NCBI GenBank assembly: GCA_016861185.1
Contig: BOKW01000002.1
Coordinates: 186,001 to 250,000 of the forward strand
Length of the DNA stretch: 64,000 bases
Reading direction: 5' to 3'
From: Betaproteobacteria bacterium
Lineage (GTDB): Bacteria; Pseudomonadota; Gammaproteobacteria; Burkholderiales; Burkholderiaceae_F
Position numbers and translations under genes: made by a program. Under the pieces are notes generated by a model. The model had not been told where the DNA came from and searched no databases. It worked only from the letters and a program-made list of their open reading frames with translations. Each line of letters begins with the position of its first letter. Position 1 is the first letter of the stretch. Below are positions 45,699 to 54,513 of the stretch, piece by piece.

Positions 45699-46072
45699 GT
45701 TCGGCTCGGCGGTTGCATCAGTTTGAGGACGTTGCCGTCCGGATCGCGGATGGCGGCAAGCCGCCCCCACGGGTTGTCGCTGCGGCCGAGCGCGTTCACG
45801 CCGCAGCGCTTGAGGTACTCGAGGTCCGCGTCCAGATCGGTCGAGCGCAGCGTCAGCGTCGCCCCGTGCCGGGCGCCGTGCTCGTCGGCAGCCACCGGCG
45901 GCACAGGGCCGCCGCCGGTCCAGTGCAGGCCGATGCGCGCGCCGAAACACTCGAGCGAGGTCCACCATTCGTTGCTGTCGAGCACCTGCATGCCCAGCAC
46001 GTCGCGGTAGAAGGCGACCGCGCGCGGCATGTCGGCCACGTAGTAGTGAACGTCCTGTACACCGACGATCAC
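45695..46072 (-). CDS. VOC-family (glyoxalase-like) protein
   Basis: A 125-residue single-repeat protein of the vicinal oxygen chelate superfamily ([21 protein letters not shown]... and [16 protein letters not shown]). Metal ligands are suggested by H8 near the start and the glutamate or histidine residues of the GLHW and AIRDPDGN segments, but the assignment is not certain. The start is a GTG at 46072 with GGAG nine bases upstream. It lies between mdh and prpB; activity could be glyoxalase, dioxygenase or epimerase type. A methylmalonyl-CoA epimerase-like role would suit the neighbourhood but is only a guess. Confidence 0.8.
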   Translation of the reverse strand: MIVGVQDVHYYVADMPRAVAFYRDVLGMQVLDSNEWWTSLECFGARIGLHWTGGGPVPPVAADEHGARHGATLTLRSTDLDADLEYLKRCGVNALGRSDNPWGRLAAIRDPDGNVLKLMQPPSRT

Positions 46073-46110
46073 GGCTGCGCTCCGACGAGGGCGCCGACGC
46101 TGCGCACGCT

Positions 46111-47097
46111 TCAGCCCAGCAGATGCTTGACGCCGTCGCGCTCCTCGAGCAGCTCCTTCAGGGTGGCGTCCATCTTGCCGCGCGAGAACTCGTCGATCGC
46201 GAGCCCCTTGACGACTTCGTACCTCCCGCCCGCGCAAGTCACCGGGAAGCCGTAGACGATGTCTTCCGGGATTCCGTAGCTGCCGTCGGACGGAACGCCC
46301 ATCGTCACCCACTTGCCGTTGGTGCCCTTGACCCAGTCGCGGACGTGGTCGATCGCTGCGTTGGCCGCGGAGGCCGCTGACGACAGTCCGCGCGCTTCGA
46401 TGATTGCCGCGCCGCGCTTGCCGACGGTCGGAATATAGGTATCGCGGTACCACGCTTCGTCGACCATCGGCTTGGCGGGCTGGCCGCCGATCGTCGCGAA
46501 GCGGATGTCCGGATACATCGTCGGGGAGTGGTTGCCCCAGACGACGAGCTTTTCGACCGAAGCGACCGGCTTGCCGGTCTTGGCCGCGAGCTGCGACAGG
46601 GCGCGGTTGTGGTCGAGCCGCATCATCGCGGTGAAGTTGCCCTTCGGCAGCGAAGGCGCCGACTTCATCGCGATGTACGCGTTCGTGTTCGCGGGGTTGC
46701 CGACTACCAGCACCTTCACGTTGCGGCTCGCGACCTTGTCGAGCGCCTTGCCCTGCGCGGTGAAGATCTGGGCGTTGGCCGCCAGCAGGTCCTTTCGCTC
46801 CATCCCCGGCCCGCGCGGGCGCGCGCCGACCAGCAGCGCGATGTCGGTGTCCTTGAAGGCCGCGTTCGGGTCGCTGTGGGGCTCCATGCCGGCAAGCAGC
46901 GGGAAGGCGCAATCTTCGAGCTCCATCATCACGCCGCGCAGCGCCTTCTGCGCCTTTTCGTCCGGGATCTCGAGCAACTGCAGGATGACCGGCTGGTCCT
47001 TTCCCAGCATCTCGCCCGAGGCGATGCGGAACAGCAGCGCATAGCCGATCTGGCCTGCCGCACCGGTGACGGCGACGCGAACGGGGGCTTGTGTCAT
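46111..47097 (-). CDS. mdh: Malate dehydrogenase
   Basis: A 328-residue NAD-dependent malate dehydrogenase of the long, cytosolic-like type used by many beta-proteobacteria. It has the NAD motif [15 protein letters not shown], the substrate arginines in [15 protein letters not shown] and RLDHNR, and catalytic histidine in [11 protein letters not shown]. It heads the minus-strand operon mdh-VOC-prpBC-small protein-prpD-lipoprotein-acnA. A perfect -10 box (47307-47312) lies about 210 bases upstream, with a palindrome just beyond it that may be the site of the divergent GntR regulator. Confidence 0.97.
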   Translation of the reverse strand: MTQAPVRVAVTGAAGQIGYALLFRIASGEMLGKDQPVILQLLEIPDEKAQKALRGVMMELEDCAFPLLAGMEPHSDPNAAFKDTDIALLVGARPRGPGMERKDLLAANAQIFTAQGKALDKVASRNVKVLVVGNPANTNAYIAMKSAPSLPKGNFTAMMRLDHNRALSQLAAKTGKPVASVEKLVVWGNHSPTMYPDIRFATIGGQPAKPMVDEAWYRDTYIPTVGKRGAAIIEARGLSSAASAANAAIDHVRDWVKGTNGKWVTMGVPSDGSYGIPEDIVYGFPVTCAGGRYEVVKGLAIDEFSRGKMDATLKELLEERDGVKHLLG

Positions 47098-47306
47098 GAC
47101 GGTTCTCCAGTGGTGACGTTGAAGGCGTGGGCGGCGCAGGGCGGACGGCCTGGATTCGGGAGCGAAGCGCGGTCGAAGCGGAGCCGGCGGGCGCCGTCCC
47201 GTCGGGAGCGCAAAAAAGTGTACGCCTCGGGCGGGAAGCGAGACTCGACCGTGATCATCCGTTGACCTGTCGGCGTGGGGTGCCGCGCTGGGATCGGCGC
47301 CGGCGC

Positions 47307-47312
47307 ATTATA
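47307..47312 (-). promoter_or_regulatory. mdh: Perfect -10 box, probable mdh promoter
   Basis: On the minus strand these bases read TATAAT, the sigma-70 -10 consensus. A weak -35 (TTCTTA or ATTCTT) lies 16-17 bases upstream at about 47330-47335. This would place the start point near 47300 and give mdh a leader of about 200 bases, in which no gene was found. Confidence 0.6.
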
Positions 47313-47314
47313 GC

Positions 47315-47326
47315 TCTTATATAAGA
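47315..47326. promoter_or_regulatory. 12-bp palindrome, candidate GntR operator
   Basis: TCTTATATAAGA is a perfect palindrome lying in the presumed -35/-10 spacer of the mdh promoter and 46 bases before the divergent GntR-family gene. GntR/HutC operators are short AT-cored palindromes of this kind. The 8-mer ATAAGACA starting in its right half (47321-47328) recurs at 48221-48228, just ahead of sdhC. Confidence 0.6.
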
Positions 47327-47372
47327 CATAAGAATTTTGCGCTAGATCAGCAAGCTGTGATCAAATTCGCCC

Positions 47373-48137
47373 ATGGCCGAAGCCCAACGATCCGCCGACG
47401 CCGTCGCTCGCCGCGGCAAGGGCGCGGTGTTCGCGCCGCTGTACAAGCAAATCAAGCAGTTGCTGGTCGAGGGGCTCGACCAGGGCGAGTGGAAGCCGGG
47501 CGAGCTGATTCCGAGCGAGTTCGAGCTGGCGGCGCGTTTCCAGGTCAGCCAGGGCACCGTGCGCAAGGCAATCGACGAACTGGCCGCCGAGCACCTGCTG
47601 GTGCGGCGGCAGGGCAAAGGCACCTTCGTCGCCACGCACCACGAGCCGCGCGCCCAGTTCCGGTTTCTCCGCATCGTTCCCGACGAGGGCGAGGTGGTCC
47701 CCGCGCAGAGCCGGTTTCTGGAATGCCGGCGCCAGCGCGCGGCAGCCGACATCGCGCGCAGCCTCGATCTGAAGACGGGCGACGCGGTCGTGTTCATCCG
47801 GCGTCTGCTGCTGTTCGACGGCACGCCGATCGTGCTCGACGACATCTGGCTGCCGGGGGCGATGTTCAAGGGACTGACCGCCGACCGGCTCGCCGAATAC
47901 CACGGGCCGCTTTATGGGCTGTTCGAGACCGAGTTCGGCACGCGCATGATCCGCGCCGACGAGCGCCTGCGCGCCGTTGCTGCGGACGCGACCGAAGCGG
48001 AACTGCTCCGGCTCAAACCCGGGGCGCCGCTGCTGCTGGTCGAACGCGTTTCATACACGTACGGCGAGCGTCCGGTCGAGGTCCGGCGCGGCTTCTGCGT
48101 GACTACCGGCTATCACTATCGCAACACCTTGACCTGA
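47373..48137 (+). CDS. GntR-family regulator (HutC subfamily)
   Basis: A 254-residue regulator with an N-terminal GntR winged helix (about 18-90: LYKQIKQLLVEGL, IPSEFELAARFQVSQGTVRKAIDELAAEHL, GKGTFVA) and a C-terminal UTRA ligand-binding domain (about 100-248). It is encoded divergently from mdh and in front of sdhCDAB, and the palindrome at 47315-47326 is a fitting operator. It probably tunes the TCA and methylcitrate genes to a carboxylic acid signal; the ligand cannot be read from the sequence. Confidence 0.92.
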   Translation: MAEAQRSADAVARRGKGAVFAPLYKQIKQLLVEGLDQGEWKPGELIPSEFELAARFQVSQGTVRKAIDELAAEHLLVRRQGKGTFVATHHEPRAQFRFLRIVPDEGEVVPAQSRFLECRRQRAAADIARSLDLKTGDAVVFIRRLLLFDGTPIVLDDIWLPGAMFKGLTADRLAEYHGPLYGLFETEFGTRMIRADERLRAVAADATEAELLRLKPGAPLLLVERVSYTYGERPVEVRRGFCVTTGYHYRNTLT

Positions 48138-48231
48138 TCGCGGCGACCGCGCGGCCACTGCCTATGTTTCGCCGCAGCGTAATCGGCGAGAATACGAGTC
48201 CTTCGCTTGGGCGTCCGTTCATAAGACAAAG

Positions 48232-48648
48232 ATGAGTACCGTGCTCGATCCCGCCAGGAAGCGTCCCGAGTTCCGCAACATCCACGTCACACAGATCGTG
48301 CGCTACCGGCTGCCGCCGGCGGGCATCGTGTCGATCCTGCACCGGGTGAGCGGCGCGCTGCTTTTCCTGCTGCTGCCGTTTCTGGTGTGGATCTTCGAGC
48401 TGAGTCTGTCGTCGGAGCTGAGCTTCGCGCGGCTGAAGGACGTGGCTTCGCACTGGTTCGTGAAGCTCGTGCTGCTGGCGGTGTTGTGGGGATTCCTGCA
48501 CCACCTCGTCGCCGGCATCCGTTATCTCGTGCTCGACCTGCACATCGGGATCGACAAAGCGGCGGCGACCAAAAGCGCACTCGCCGTGCTCGCCGTCAGC
48601 CTGACGTTGACGCTGGTGGCCGGGCTGCGACTGTTCGGAGTGATCTGA
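48232..48648 (+). CDS. sdhC: Succinate dehydrogenase cytochrome b556 subunit SdhC
   Basis: A 138-residue membrane subunit with three transmembrane helices (about 34-56, 77-98, 115-136). The quinone-site serine and arginine lie in SILHRVSGALLF and the haem b ligand histidine in FLHHLVAGIRYL. It anchors SdhAB in the inner membrane and passes electrons to ubiquinone. The next gene, sdhD, starts directly after its stop codon. The ATG is preceded by ACAAAG, a weak ribosome site overlapping an ATAAGACA repeat of the upstream operator region. Confidence 0.95.
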   Translation: MSTVLDPARKRPEFRNIHVTQIVRYRLPPAGIVSILHRVSGALLFLLLPFLVWIFELSLSSELSFARLKDVASHWFVKLVLLAVLWGFLHHLVAGIRYLVLDLHIGIDKAAATKSALAVLAVSLTLTLVAGLRLFGVI

Positions 48649-49005
48649 ATGGCGATCGGATCGAAGCGACTCGTCGTCGGCGCGCACTACGGGCTGCGCG
48701 ACTGGCTGGTCCAACGCATCACGGCGATCGTGCTGGCCGTCTACACGCTGTTCCTGGTCGGCATGCTGCTCTTCGCGCGCGATCCGGGCTATGAAGGCTG
48801 GGCGCGGCTGTTCACGCCGACGTGGATGAAGGCGTTGACGCTGATCGCGCTGGCGTCGCTGTTCTATCACGCGTGGATCGGCGTGCGCGACATCTGGATG
48901 GACTACGTCAAGCCGACCGGCGTGCGGCTGACGCTGCAGGTGCTGACGGTTCTCTGGTTGGCTGCCTGCGCGGTGTGGTCCGTGCAGGTTCTTTGGAGAG
49001 TGTGA
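48649..49005 (+). CDS. sdhD: Succinate dehydrogenase membrane subunit SdhD
   Basis: A 118-residue membrane protein with three helices and the haem-binding histidine in SLFYHAWIGVRDIWMDYVKP, typical of SdhD. With SdhC it forms the quinone- and haem-containing anchor. It begins with the base after the sdhC stop and ends four bases before sdhA, so the sdhCDAB genes are tightly packed in one operon. Confidence 0.94.
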   Translation: MAIGSKRLVVGAHYGLRDWLVQRITAIVLAVYTLFLVGMLLFARDPGYEGWARLFTPTWMKALTLIALASLFYHAWIGVRDIWMDYVKPTGVRLTLQVLTVLWLAACAVWSVQVLWRV

Positions 49006-49009
49006 GCTG

Positions 49010-50785
49010 ATGGCCTCAACTTCCATTCCGCGGCGCCGCTTCGATGCGGTGATCGTCGGCGCCGGCGGCTCCGGTATGCGCTGCTCGCTGCAGCTCGCGC
49101 AGGCGGGGCTGAACGTCGCCGTGCTGTCGAAGGTGTTCCCGACGCGCTCGCACACGGTCGCCGCGCAAGGCGGCATCGGCGCTTCGCTCGGCAACATGAC
49201 CGAGGACCAATGGCTGTGGCACATGTTCGACACGGTCAAGGGGTCCGACTACCTCGGCGACCAGGACGCGATCGAGTTCATGTGCCGCGAGGCGCCGAAG
49301 GTGGTCTACGAGCTCGAGCACTTCGGCATGCCGTTCGACCGCAACCCCGACGGCACGATCTATCAGCGCCCGTTCGGCGGGCACTCGGCCAACTTCGGCG
49401 AGAAGCCGGTGCCGCGCGCGTGTGCGGCCGCGGACCGCACCGGCCACGCGCTGCTGCACACGTTGTATCAGCAGAACGTCAAGGCGCGCACGCAGTTCTT
49501 CGTCGAGTGGATGGCGCTCGACCTCGTGATGGACGCCGACGGCGCCTGCATCGGCGTGGTCGGGCTCGAGATGGAAACCGGCGAGCCGATGATCTTCGAA
49601 GGCAAGGTCACGGTGCTCGCCACCGGCGGCGCCGGCCGCATCTTCGATGCGTCGACCAACGCGTTCATCAACACCGGCGACGGACTGGGACTGGCCGCGC
49701 GTGCGGGGCTGCCGCTCGAGGACATGGAGTTCTGGCAGTTCCATCCGACCGGCGTGGCCGGCGCCGGCGTGCTGATCACCGAAGGCGTGCGCGGCGAGGG
49801 CGGCATCCTGCTCAACTGCAACGGCGAGCGCTTCATGGAGCGCTACGCGCCGACCCTGAAGGACCTGGCGCCGCGCGACTTCGTCTCGCGCAGCATGGAC
49901 CAGGAGATCAAGGAGGGGCGCGGCTGCGGTCCGCACAAGGACCACGTGCTGCTGAAGCTCGATCATCTCGGCGCCGAGACGATCATGAAGCGGCTGCCGT
50001 CGATCCGCGAGATCGCGATCAAGTTCGCCAACGTCGACCCGATCAAGGAACCGATCCCGGTCGTGCCGACGATCCACTACCAGATGGGCGGCATTCCGGC
50101 CAACTATCACGGGCAGGTGGTCGCACCGAGGGGCGGCGACCCCAGCGCGGTCGTTCCAGGGTTGTACGCGATCGGCGAGTGCGCGTGCGTCAGCGTGCAC
50201 GGCGCCAACCGGCTCGGCACCAACTCGCTGCTCGATCTGGTCGTCTTCGGCCGCGCAGCGGGCAACCATATCGTCGACTTGCTGAAGGAGGAGCCGCGCG
50301 AGCACAAGCCTCTGCCGAAGGATGCGGGCGAAGCCACGCGCGCGCGGCTGGCGGCGCTCGACGCGCGCACGCAGGGCGAACGCACGCAGGACGTGGCCAA
50401 CGGCATCCGCAAGACGATGCAGGCGCACTGCGGCGTGTTCCGCACCGGCAAGCTGCTGCGGGAAGGCATGGCCAAGATCATGGAGCTCGAGCAGCGCGTG
50501 CAGCACGTCGCGATCGCCGACAAGTCCAAGGTCTTCAACACGGCGCGGATCGAGGCGCTCGAGCTCGACAACCTGATCGAAACCGCCAAGGCGACGATCG
50601 TTTCGGCCGAAGCGCGCACCGAAAGCCGCGGCGCGCACGCGCGCGACGACTATCCGGAGCGCGACGACGCGAACTGGATCAAACACACGCTGTGGTACCG
50701 GGAAGGCAACCGCCTCGCGTACAAGCCGGTCAACATGAAGCCGCTGACGGTCGAAACCTTCGAGCCGAAGAAGCGCACGTTCTAG
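49010..50785 (+). CDS. sdhA: Succinate dehydrogenase flavoprotein subunit SdhA
   Basis: A 591-residue flavoprotein. The FAD-binding GAGGSGMRCSLQLAQAG is near the start, H48 in RSHTVAAQGGIGASLGNM is the histidine that holds FAD covalently, and catalytic regions HPTGVAGAGVLITEGVRGEGG and the C-terminal RxxxH segments are intact. It oxidises succinate to fumarate on the cytoplasmic face of the membrane. Covalent flavinylation should be assisted by SdhE, encoded after sdhB. Confidence 0.97.
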   Translation: MASTSIPRRRFDAVIVGAGGSGMRCSLQLAQAGLNVAVLSKVFPTRSHTVAAQGGIGASLGNMTEDQWLWHMFDTVKGSDYLGDQDAIEFMCREAPKVVYELEHFGMPFDRNPDGTIYQRPFGGHSANFGEKPVPRACAAADRTGHALLHTLYQQNVKARTQFFVEWMALDLVMDADGACIGVVGLEMETGEPMIFEGKVTVLATGGAGRIFDASTNAFINTGDGLGLAARAGLPLEDMEFWQFHPTGVAGAGVLITEGVRGEGGILLNCNGERFMERYAPTLKDLAPRDFVSRSMDQEIKEGRGCGPHKDHVLLKLDHLGAETIMKRLPSIREIAIKFANVDPIKEPIPVVPTIHYQMGGIPANYHGQVVAPRGGDPSAVVPGLYAIGECACVSVHGANRLGTNSLLDLVVFGRAAGNHIVDLLKEEPREHKPLPKDAGEATRARLAALDARTQGERTQDVANGIRKTMQAHCGVFRTGKLLREGMAKIMELEQRVQHVAIADKSKVFNTARIEALELDNLIETAKATIVSAEARTESRGAHARDDYPERDDANWIKHTLWYREGNRLAYKPVNMKPLTVETFEPKKRTF

Positions 50786-50793
50786 GGACGCAG

Positions 50794-51552
50794 ATGACTG
50801 CCAACAGCACAGCAGAGTCCGCCGCGGTCGGCGCCGCGGCCGGCACGCGGGTGATGCGGTTCGAGATCTACCGCTACGACCCCGACCGCGACGCCAAGCC
50901 GTACATGCAGAAGCTCGAGGTCCGGCTCGCGCCGACCGACAAGATGCTGCTCGACGCGCTGATGCGGATCAAGGCCGACTTCGACGACTCGGTCGCGTTC
51001 CGCCGCTCGTGCCGCGAAGGGGTGTGCGGGTCGGACGCGATGAACATCAACGGCAAGAACGGGCTCGCCTGCATCACGAACCTGAACGAGCTGCGGGAGC
51101 CGGTCGTCCTGAAGCCGCTGCCGGGGCTGCCCGTGATCCGCGACCTGATCGTCGACATGTCGCAGTTCTTCAAGCAGTACCACTCGATCAAGCCGTATCT
51201 GATCAACGACACGCCGCCTCCGGAGAAGGAGCGGCTGCAGTCGCCGGAGGAGCGCGAGGAGCTCAACGGCGTCTACGAGTGCATCCTGTGCGCATGCTGC
51301 TCGACCGCCTGCCCGAGCTTCTGGTGGAATCCGGACAAGTACGTCGGCCCGGCCGGGCTGCTGCAGGCGTACCGCTTCCTCGTCGACAGCCGCGACCAGG
51401 CCACCGGCGAACGGCTCGACAACCTGAACGACCCGTACCGTCTGTTCCGCTGCCACACGATCATGAACTGCACGGACGTGTGCCCGAAAGGGTTGAATCC
51501 CGCAGCGGCGATCGGGCGGATCAAGACGATGCTGGCGCGCCGCGCCGTGTGA
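50794..51552 (+). CDS. sdhB: Succinate dehydrogenase iron-sulfur subunit SdhB
   Basis: A 252-residue protein holding three clusters. Ligands for the [2Fe-2S] centre lie in SCREGVCGSDAMNINGKNGLAC, for the [4Fe-4S] and [3Fe-4S] centres in CILCACCSTACPS and CHTIMNCTDVCPKGLNP. It links the SdhA flavin to the quinone in SdhCD. An alanine-rich stretch of about 18 residues precedes the conserved VMRFEIYRYDPD; the ATG at 50794, nine bases after sdhA, is the best start. Confidence 0.96.
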   Translation: MTANSTAESAAVGAAAGTRVMRFEIYRYDPDRDAKPYMQKLEVRLAPTDKMLLDALMRIKADFDDSVAFRRSCREGVCGSDAMNINGKNGLACITNLNELREPVVLKPLPGLPVIRDLIVDMSQFFKQYHSIKPYLINDTPPPEKERLQSPEEREELNGVYECILCACCSTACPSFWWNPDKYVGPAGLLQAYRFLVDSRDQATGERLDNLNDPYRLFRCHTIMNCTDVCPKGLNPAAAIGRIKTMLARRAV

Positions 51553-51555
51553 GGG

Positions 51556-51825
51556 ATGCGGGAACGCGCGGGCAGCGGCGAAGTCGAACGGCGCAGACTG
51601 CGCTGGCGGGCGCGCCGCGGCCTGCTCGAGAACGACATCCTGATCGGCCGCTTCCTCGACCGCGAAGGCGCAAGGCTCGACGCCGAAGACCTGCGGGCGC
51701 TCGAGGCGCTGCTGGCGTTGCCGGACAACGATTTGCTCGACCTTTTGCTCGCGCGCAAGGATCCGGCCGGAGCGCTGGACGACAATCGCGTACGCGCGCT
51801 GCTTGCCCGCATGCGCGCGGCCTAG
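51556..51825 (+). CDS. sdhE: Succinate dehydrogenase assembly factor SdhE
   Basis: An 89-residue helical protein of the SdhE/Sdh5 (formerly CptB/YgfY) family. The functional motif RGxxE appears as RRGLLEND near residue 20. It promotes covalent attachment of FAD to SdhA. It starts three bases after sdhB and gltA follows 25 bases later, the usual beta-proteobacterial order sdhCDAB-sdhE-gltA. Confidence 0.93.
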   Translation: MRERAGSGEVERRRLRWRARRGLLENDILIGRFLDREGARLDAEDLRALEALLALPDNDLLDLLLARKDPAGALDDNRVRALLARMRAA

Positions 51826-51850
51826 AAACCACGTCAACAGGACCGATCCA

Positions 51851-53167
51851 ATGACGCTGAAACCCTCGACCGAAAAGGCGACGCTGACCTTCTCCGACGG
51901 CACGCCGGCCATGGAACTGCCGATCTACAAGGGCACGCTCGGTCCCGACGTGATCGACATTCGCCAGCTCTATGGCAAGAGCGGCAAGTTCACCTACGAC
52001 CCCGGATTCCTGTCGACCGCATCCTGCAACTCGACGATCACCTACATCGACGGCGACAAGGGCGAGCTGCTGTATCGCGGCTACCCGATCGAGCAGCTCG
52101 CGACCCAGTGCGACTACCTGGAGACCTGCTATCTGCTGCTGTACGGCGATCTGCCGGACGTCAAGCAGAAGGCGGACTTCGTCAAGCGCGTGACCAGCCA
52201 CACGATGGTCAACGAGCAGATGCAGTTCTTCATGCGGGGTTTCCGCCGCGACGCGCATCCGATGGCCGTGCTGACGGGGCTGGTCGGCGCGCTGTCGGCG
52301 TTCTACCCGGATTCGATGAATCTGCACGACCCGTGGCAGCGCGAGGTGTCGGCGATCCGGCTGATCGCCAAGATGCCGACGCTGGTCGCGATGGCGTACA
52401 AGTACTCGGTCGGCCAGCCGTACATGTATCCGCGCAACGAGCTGTCGTACGCGGCCAACTTCATGCGGATGATGTTCGCCACGCCCTGCGAGGACTACAA
52501 GGTCAACGACGTGCTGGTGCGGGCGCTTGACCGCATCTTTATCCTGCACGCCGACCACGAGCAGAACGCGTCGACCTCGACCGTGCGGCTGTGCGCCTCC
52601 AGCGGCACCAATCCGTTCGCGGCGATCGCCGCCGGCGTGGCCTGCCTGTGGGGCCCCGCGCACGGCGGCGCGAACGAAGCCTGCCTGAACATGCTGTACG
52701 ACATCCAGGCGCAGGGCGGCATCGAGAAGATCGGCGAGTTCATCGCCAAGGTCAAGGACAAGAACAGCAACGTGCGGCTGATGGGCTTCGGCCACCGGGT
52801 CTACAAGAACTACGACCCGCGCGCGAAGCTGATGCGCGAGACCTGCCACGAGGTGCTCGGCGAGCTGGGCCTGCACGACGATCCGCTGTTCAAGCTCGCG
52901 ATGAAGCTCGAGCAGATCGCGCTCGAGGACGACTACTTCGTCAGCCGCAAGCTGTATCCGAACGTCGACTACTACTCGGGCATCGTTCAGAAGGCGATCG
53001 GCATCCCGGTGTCGCTGTTCACCGCGATCTTCGCGCTCGCGCGCACCGTCGGCTGGATCGCGCAGTTGAACGAGATGATCGCCGACCCCGAATACAAGAT
53101 CGGCCGCCCGCGCCAGCTTTTCGTCGGCGCCCAGCGGCGCGACGTTAAGGCGATCGCGACGCGCTGA
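51851..53167 (+). CDS. gltA: Citrate synthase (type II)
   Basis: A 438-residue hexamer-type citrate synthase. It has the N-terminal extension of the type II enzymes (residues 1-60 with [18 protein letters not shown]), the catalytic residues in [15 protein letters not shown] and [11 protein letters not shown], and the aspartate loop near [18 protein letters not shown]. It makes citrate from acetyl-CoA and oxaloacetate. A second fold member, PrpC, is encoded at 43592. It ends the sdh operon. Confidence 0.97.
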   Translation: MTLKPSTEKATLTFSDGTPAMELPIYKGTLGPDVIDIRQLYGKSGKFTYDPGFLSTASCNSTITYIDGDKGELLYRGYPIEQLATQCDYLETCYLLLYGDLPDVKQKADFVKRVTSHTMVNEQMQFFMRGFRRDAHPMAVLTGLVGALSAFYPDSMNLHDPWQREVSAIRLIAKMPTLVAMAYKYSVGQPYMYPRNELSYAANFMRMMFATPCEDYKVNDVLVRALDRIFILHADHEQNASTSTVRLCASSGTNPFAAIAAGVACLWGPAHGGANEACLNMLYDIQAQGGIEKIGEFIAKVKDKNSNVRLMGFGHRVYKNYDPRAKLMRETCHEVLGELGLHDDPLFKLAMKLEQIALEDDYFVSRKLYPNVDYYSGIVQKAIGIPVSLFTAIFALARTVGWIAQLNEMIADPEYKIGRPRQLFVGAQRRDVKAIATR

Positions 53168-53177
53168 GCGCGGACGG

Positions 53178-53209
53178 AAAAAAGCGGGCGCAGGATGAGC
53201 TGCGCCCGC
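53178..53209 (-). terminator. Intrinsic terminator for the DUF1501 gene
   Basis: The nine-base stem GCGGGCGCA (53184-53192)/TGCGCCCGC (53201-53209) with an eight-base loop is followed, on the minus strand, by a run of six Ts (53183-53178). It lies 20 bases after the DUF1501 stop. On the plus strand the hairpin without T-run could also end the sdh-gltA transcript. Confidence 0.85.
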
Positions 53210-53228
53210 CGGTGGCCCCCGTCACCGA

Positions 53229-54488
53229 TCAGAGGGTCGGGTACCCGGTGCGCGCGTTCGGATCGAAGAAGGCGAACATCTCGTTCGCCGGCACCTTCAG
53301 ATCGAAGCGCGGGTCGGTCGTGTTGATGCCCAGATAGCTGCGCAGCGCGGCGTGGATATGGCGCGGCCGGATCAGCACGCCGTTGGTCGGGTCGACCGCC
53401 CCCGTGGCGGTGTTGATCCGCAACGCCTGGTGCCGCGGGCCGCTCGCGCCGAACACGCGGTTGCCCCAGGCCGGCGCCGCTTCCATGATCACCTGCGAGC
53501 CGACCGACCAGTGGTCCTTGCCGTTGCCGCTGTTCAGCGGCGTGCGGCCGAACTCCGAATAGATGCGCACGAGGATGCGATTGCTGATGCCGAGCGCCGC
53601 CGACTTCTGCCAGATGTAATCGACGAGGTCGGTGAGCCGCGGCAGCGCGGTGGCCATCCGGTTGTCGTGATCGCTGTGCGTGTCGAAGCCGCCGCTCGAA
53701 AGCTGGATCGTCGAAGTGATGCCGGCCTGCGCCGCGACCAGGCCGACGTGCGCGGCCGGGAAGGCGTCCAGCGTGGTCGGCAGGAACTGCGCGACCCGCT
53801 GCATCAGCGCGCGCGAGTCCGACGACGCGGCGAACTCCTGCGAGACCGTCCGCATGCGCGGCAGCGTGTCGCTGCGCGCCTGCAGCGCTTTCATCCGCTC
53901 GGCACGGGCCGCGAGCGTCTTGTCGAGGTCGGCCTGCTTCATGAAATCCGCGTTCGCCGACTGCGCGTTCGGCGTGACCAGCGCGCGCAACGCGTCCACG
54001 CTCGGCATCGGCGTGGCCGCGACCAGCCCCGCGCTCGTGCGGAAGCCTCCTGCGTTCAGCCAGGGCATCGGCAGGCCCTTGCCGTACACGCTGGCGAACA
54101 GTTCGGACATGTTCGGATAGCCCATCTCGAGCCGGCCGGTGGCGTGCGCGCGCGCGCCGTCCTCGTGGCTGTTCGTTTCGCTGTTGACGCCGTTGATCAC
54201 CAGCGTCTGCATGAAGTAGCGATCGAAGAACGCCTTGTTGTTGCCCATCGGCGCCGAGCGAATGTTGCCCGACACGTTCGCCGGCGTCACACCGGCGTAG
54301 TTGTTCAGCGTGCGGTCCGTCTCGCGCGGGTCGGTCCACGAGCTCTGGTCGATGCCGCCGTCGGCGTGGATGTTGATCAGCACGCGCCCGCCGTACAGGC
54401 CGACCTGCGCGTGCGCCTCGGGGATCACGCCCCACCACGGAATCGTCAGCCCAGCGGCGCCGGATTTCAGGAAGTCTCTGCGGTTCAT
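53229..54488 (-). CDS. DUF1501 family Tat-exported protein
   Basis: A 419-residue protein with a Tat leader (MNRRDFLKSGAAGLTIPWWG, cleavage near AHAQ). DUF1501 segments are present: GGFDTHSDHDNRMATALPRLTDLVDYIW, RILVRIYSEFGRTPLNSGNGKDHW. The family is related to sulfatase or alkaline-phosphatase-like folds; known members have no settled activity. It is the downstream partner (25 bases) of a haem-motif lipoprotein gene, a pairing often seen for DUF1501 with DUF1800- or DUF1588-type proteins. A terminator follows. The pair is predicted to be expressed from an FNR-type promoter. Confidence 0.88.
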   Translation of the reverse strand: MNRRDFLKSGAAGLTIPWWGVIPEAHAQVGLYGGRVLINIHADGGIDQSSWTDPRETDRTLNNYAGVTPANVSGNIRSAPMGNNKAFFDRYFMQTLVINGVNSETNSHEDGARAHATGRLEMGYPNMSELFASVYGKGLPMPWLNAGGFRTSAGLVAATPMPSVDALRALVTPNAQSANADFMKQADLDKTLAARAERMKALQARSDTLPRMRTVSQEFAASSDSRALMQRVAQFLPTTLDAFPAAHVGLVAAQAGITSTIQLSSGGFDTHSDHDNRMATALPRLTDLVDYIWQKSAALGISNRILVRIYSEFGRTPLNSGNGKDHWSVGSQVIMEAAPAWGNRVFGASGPRHQALRINTATGAVDPTNGVLIRPRHIHAALRSYLGINTTDPRFDLKVPANEMFAFFDPNARTGYPTL

Positions 54489-54513
54489 TCTGTGGCTCCT
54501 CGTCCGTCGGCCG

